A DNA stretch of 64,000 bases from an uncultured Myxococcaceae bacterium (lineage in GTDB: Bacteria > Myxococcota_A > Polyangia > Polyangiales > Ga0077539): NCBI GenBank assembly GCA_945952225.1, contig CAMFHP010000020.1:29113-93112 (forward strand). Direction: 5' to 3'. Of this stretch, positions 63,584 to 64,000 are shown one piece after another (the stretch's first letter is position 1; the number at the start of each line of letters is the position of its first letter). The notes under the pieces are model-generated. The model did no database searches. It had not been told where the DNA came from and saw nothing but the letters and a program-made list of their open reading frames with translations. Both the position numbers and the translations under genes were made by a program.

Positions 63584-64000
63584 GCGTGCGCTTCACCTCG
63601 GCCAGCTTCGCGCGGAGCTCGGGAGCGTCGGCCCCCTCGATCCACGCGTGCTGCGCCTCGGTGAGCTCGATCCCGAGCAGCTCGCACACGCTCCGGAGCG
63701 CCTCCCGCAGCCCCTTCGCCTCGCCCCGCACCTCACCGCGCGCTTCCCCTCGCGCCTCCGAGTCGCGTCCGTACTGGACCATCTGGTGCACCTCATCGCG
63801 CGCCTTGCGGTACGCATCGAGCTCCAGCTCGGAGAAGGTCGCCTCGTTGGCGAGCTCCAGGGCCTCGCGCTGCGCGGTGGTGAACGGCTCCCCCGCCACG
63901 GTCTTCGGATCGAGCGTCGGCGCCGCGGAGAACAGCGCGACCCACCGCTCGATCACGGTCTCGGGCCGCCGTCCCCGCAGCTTCGGAAGCTCGCAGAACA
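63570..64000 (-). CDS. Rpn-family nuclease, copy 2, 5' part outside window
   Basis: The last 142 residues are visible; the N-terminal nuclease core lies beyond the window. The sequence is nearly identical to copy 1, with one clear difference: an extra four residues in EARGEARGEVRGEAKG, a 12-bp duplication. It ends with the same RRWT and stop and is followed by the same 24-bp repeat, so the duplication extends past the gene. Confidence 0.85.
   Translation of the reverse strand, partial: FCELPKLRGRRPETVIERWVALFSAAPTLDPKTVAGEPFTTAQREALELANEATFSELELDAYRKARDEVHQMVQYGRDSEARGEARGEVRGEAKGLREALRSVCELLGIELTEAQHAWIEGADAPELRAKLAEVKRTRRWT

Overview
The window has very high G+C, with G or C at most third codon positions. 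The genes point to a myxobacterium-like organism (Myxococcota, possibly of the Sandaracinus/Polyangia type). It is rich in large cysteine-rich lipoproteins with Asp/Ala/Thr stalks and Kelch propellers. It also has a multidomain Ser/Thr kinase-ATPase-TPR protein, HEAT-repeat proteins and a DUF3396 immunity-like gene. I found no tRNA, rRNA, CRISPR array or phage structural gene. Taxonomy is inferred from gene style only.

Layout. 1-5.1 kb: two paralogous Cys-rich/Kelch surface proteins, the first cut by the window edge. 5.2-5.4 kb: a 42-bp degenerate tandem repeat. 5.4-14.2 kb, minus strand: a closely packed run greA > recG > sulfatase-fold/HEAT membrane protein > small exported protein > an RNA polymerase beta-prime (RpoC)-like protein in two overlapping reading frames. 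14.3-22.3 kb: lipoproteins, a CpcT/CpeT-family protein, an alpha/beta-hydrolase lipoprotein, an STT3-like membrane protein and PepD. 22.5-28.0 kb: a lipoprotein with two fibrinogen-like domains, then a PTP-like phosphatase > SRPBCC > AlkB operon, a small lipoprotein and a coiled-coil protein. 28.1-28.35 kb: a second, unrelated 42-bp tandem repeat. 28.4-35.1 kb: a lipoprotein, then DUF3396 immunity-like protein > overlapping unknown protein > two tandem two-lobed propeller-like paralogs. 35.2-38.4 kb: gnd-zwf-pgl, with overlapping ends, for the oxidative pentose phosphate route. 38.4-42.2 kb: a TetR regulator and a BM3-type P450-reductase fusion with a clear palindrome between them. 42.4-49.9 kb: a DUF1517/PPC-like envelope operon, a lipoprotein and a ThiF/CysO-like/mini-E1 cluster. 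49.9-60.2 kb: the large kinase, lipoproteins, a HEAT protein and a WD/PQQ-like protein. 60.3-64.0 kb: SelO, an ABM-family protein and two tandem Rpn nuclease genes flanking nested long inverted repeats.

The strongest candidate for something undescribed is the RpoC-like locus at 5.4-8.3 kb. It keeps recognisable beta-prime landmarks: the second zinc site with all four cysteines, the bridge-helix region, the HIGG end of the trigger loop, the EARRP segment and the extreme C-terminus. It has lost the catalytic DFDGD loop and the N-terminal zinc ribbon, and it is split exactly at the trigger loop by a GTGA overlap. It shares a gene run with greA, whose product works in the RNA polymerase secondary channel next to the trigger loop. 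Secondary candidates are the DUF3396/unknown/propeller module, the shrunken E1-like protein beside a CysO-like carrier, and the Rpn duplication with nested palindromes.
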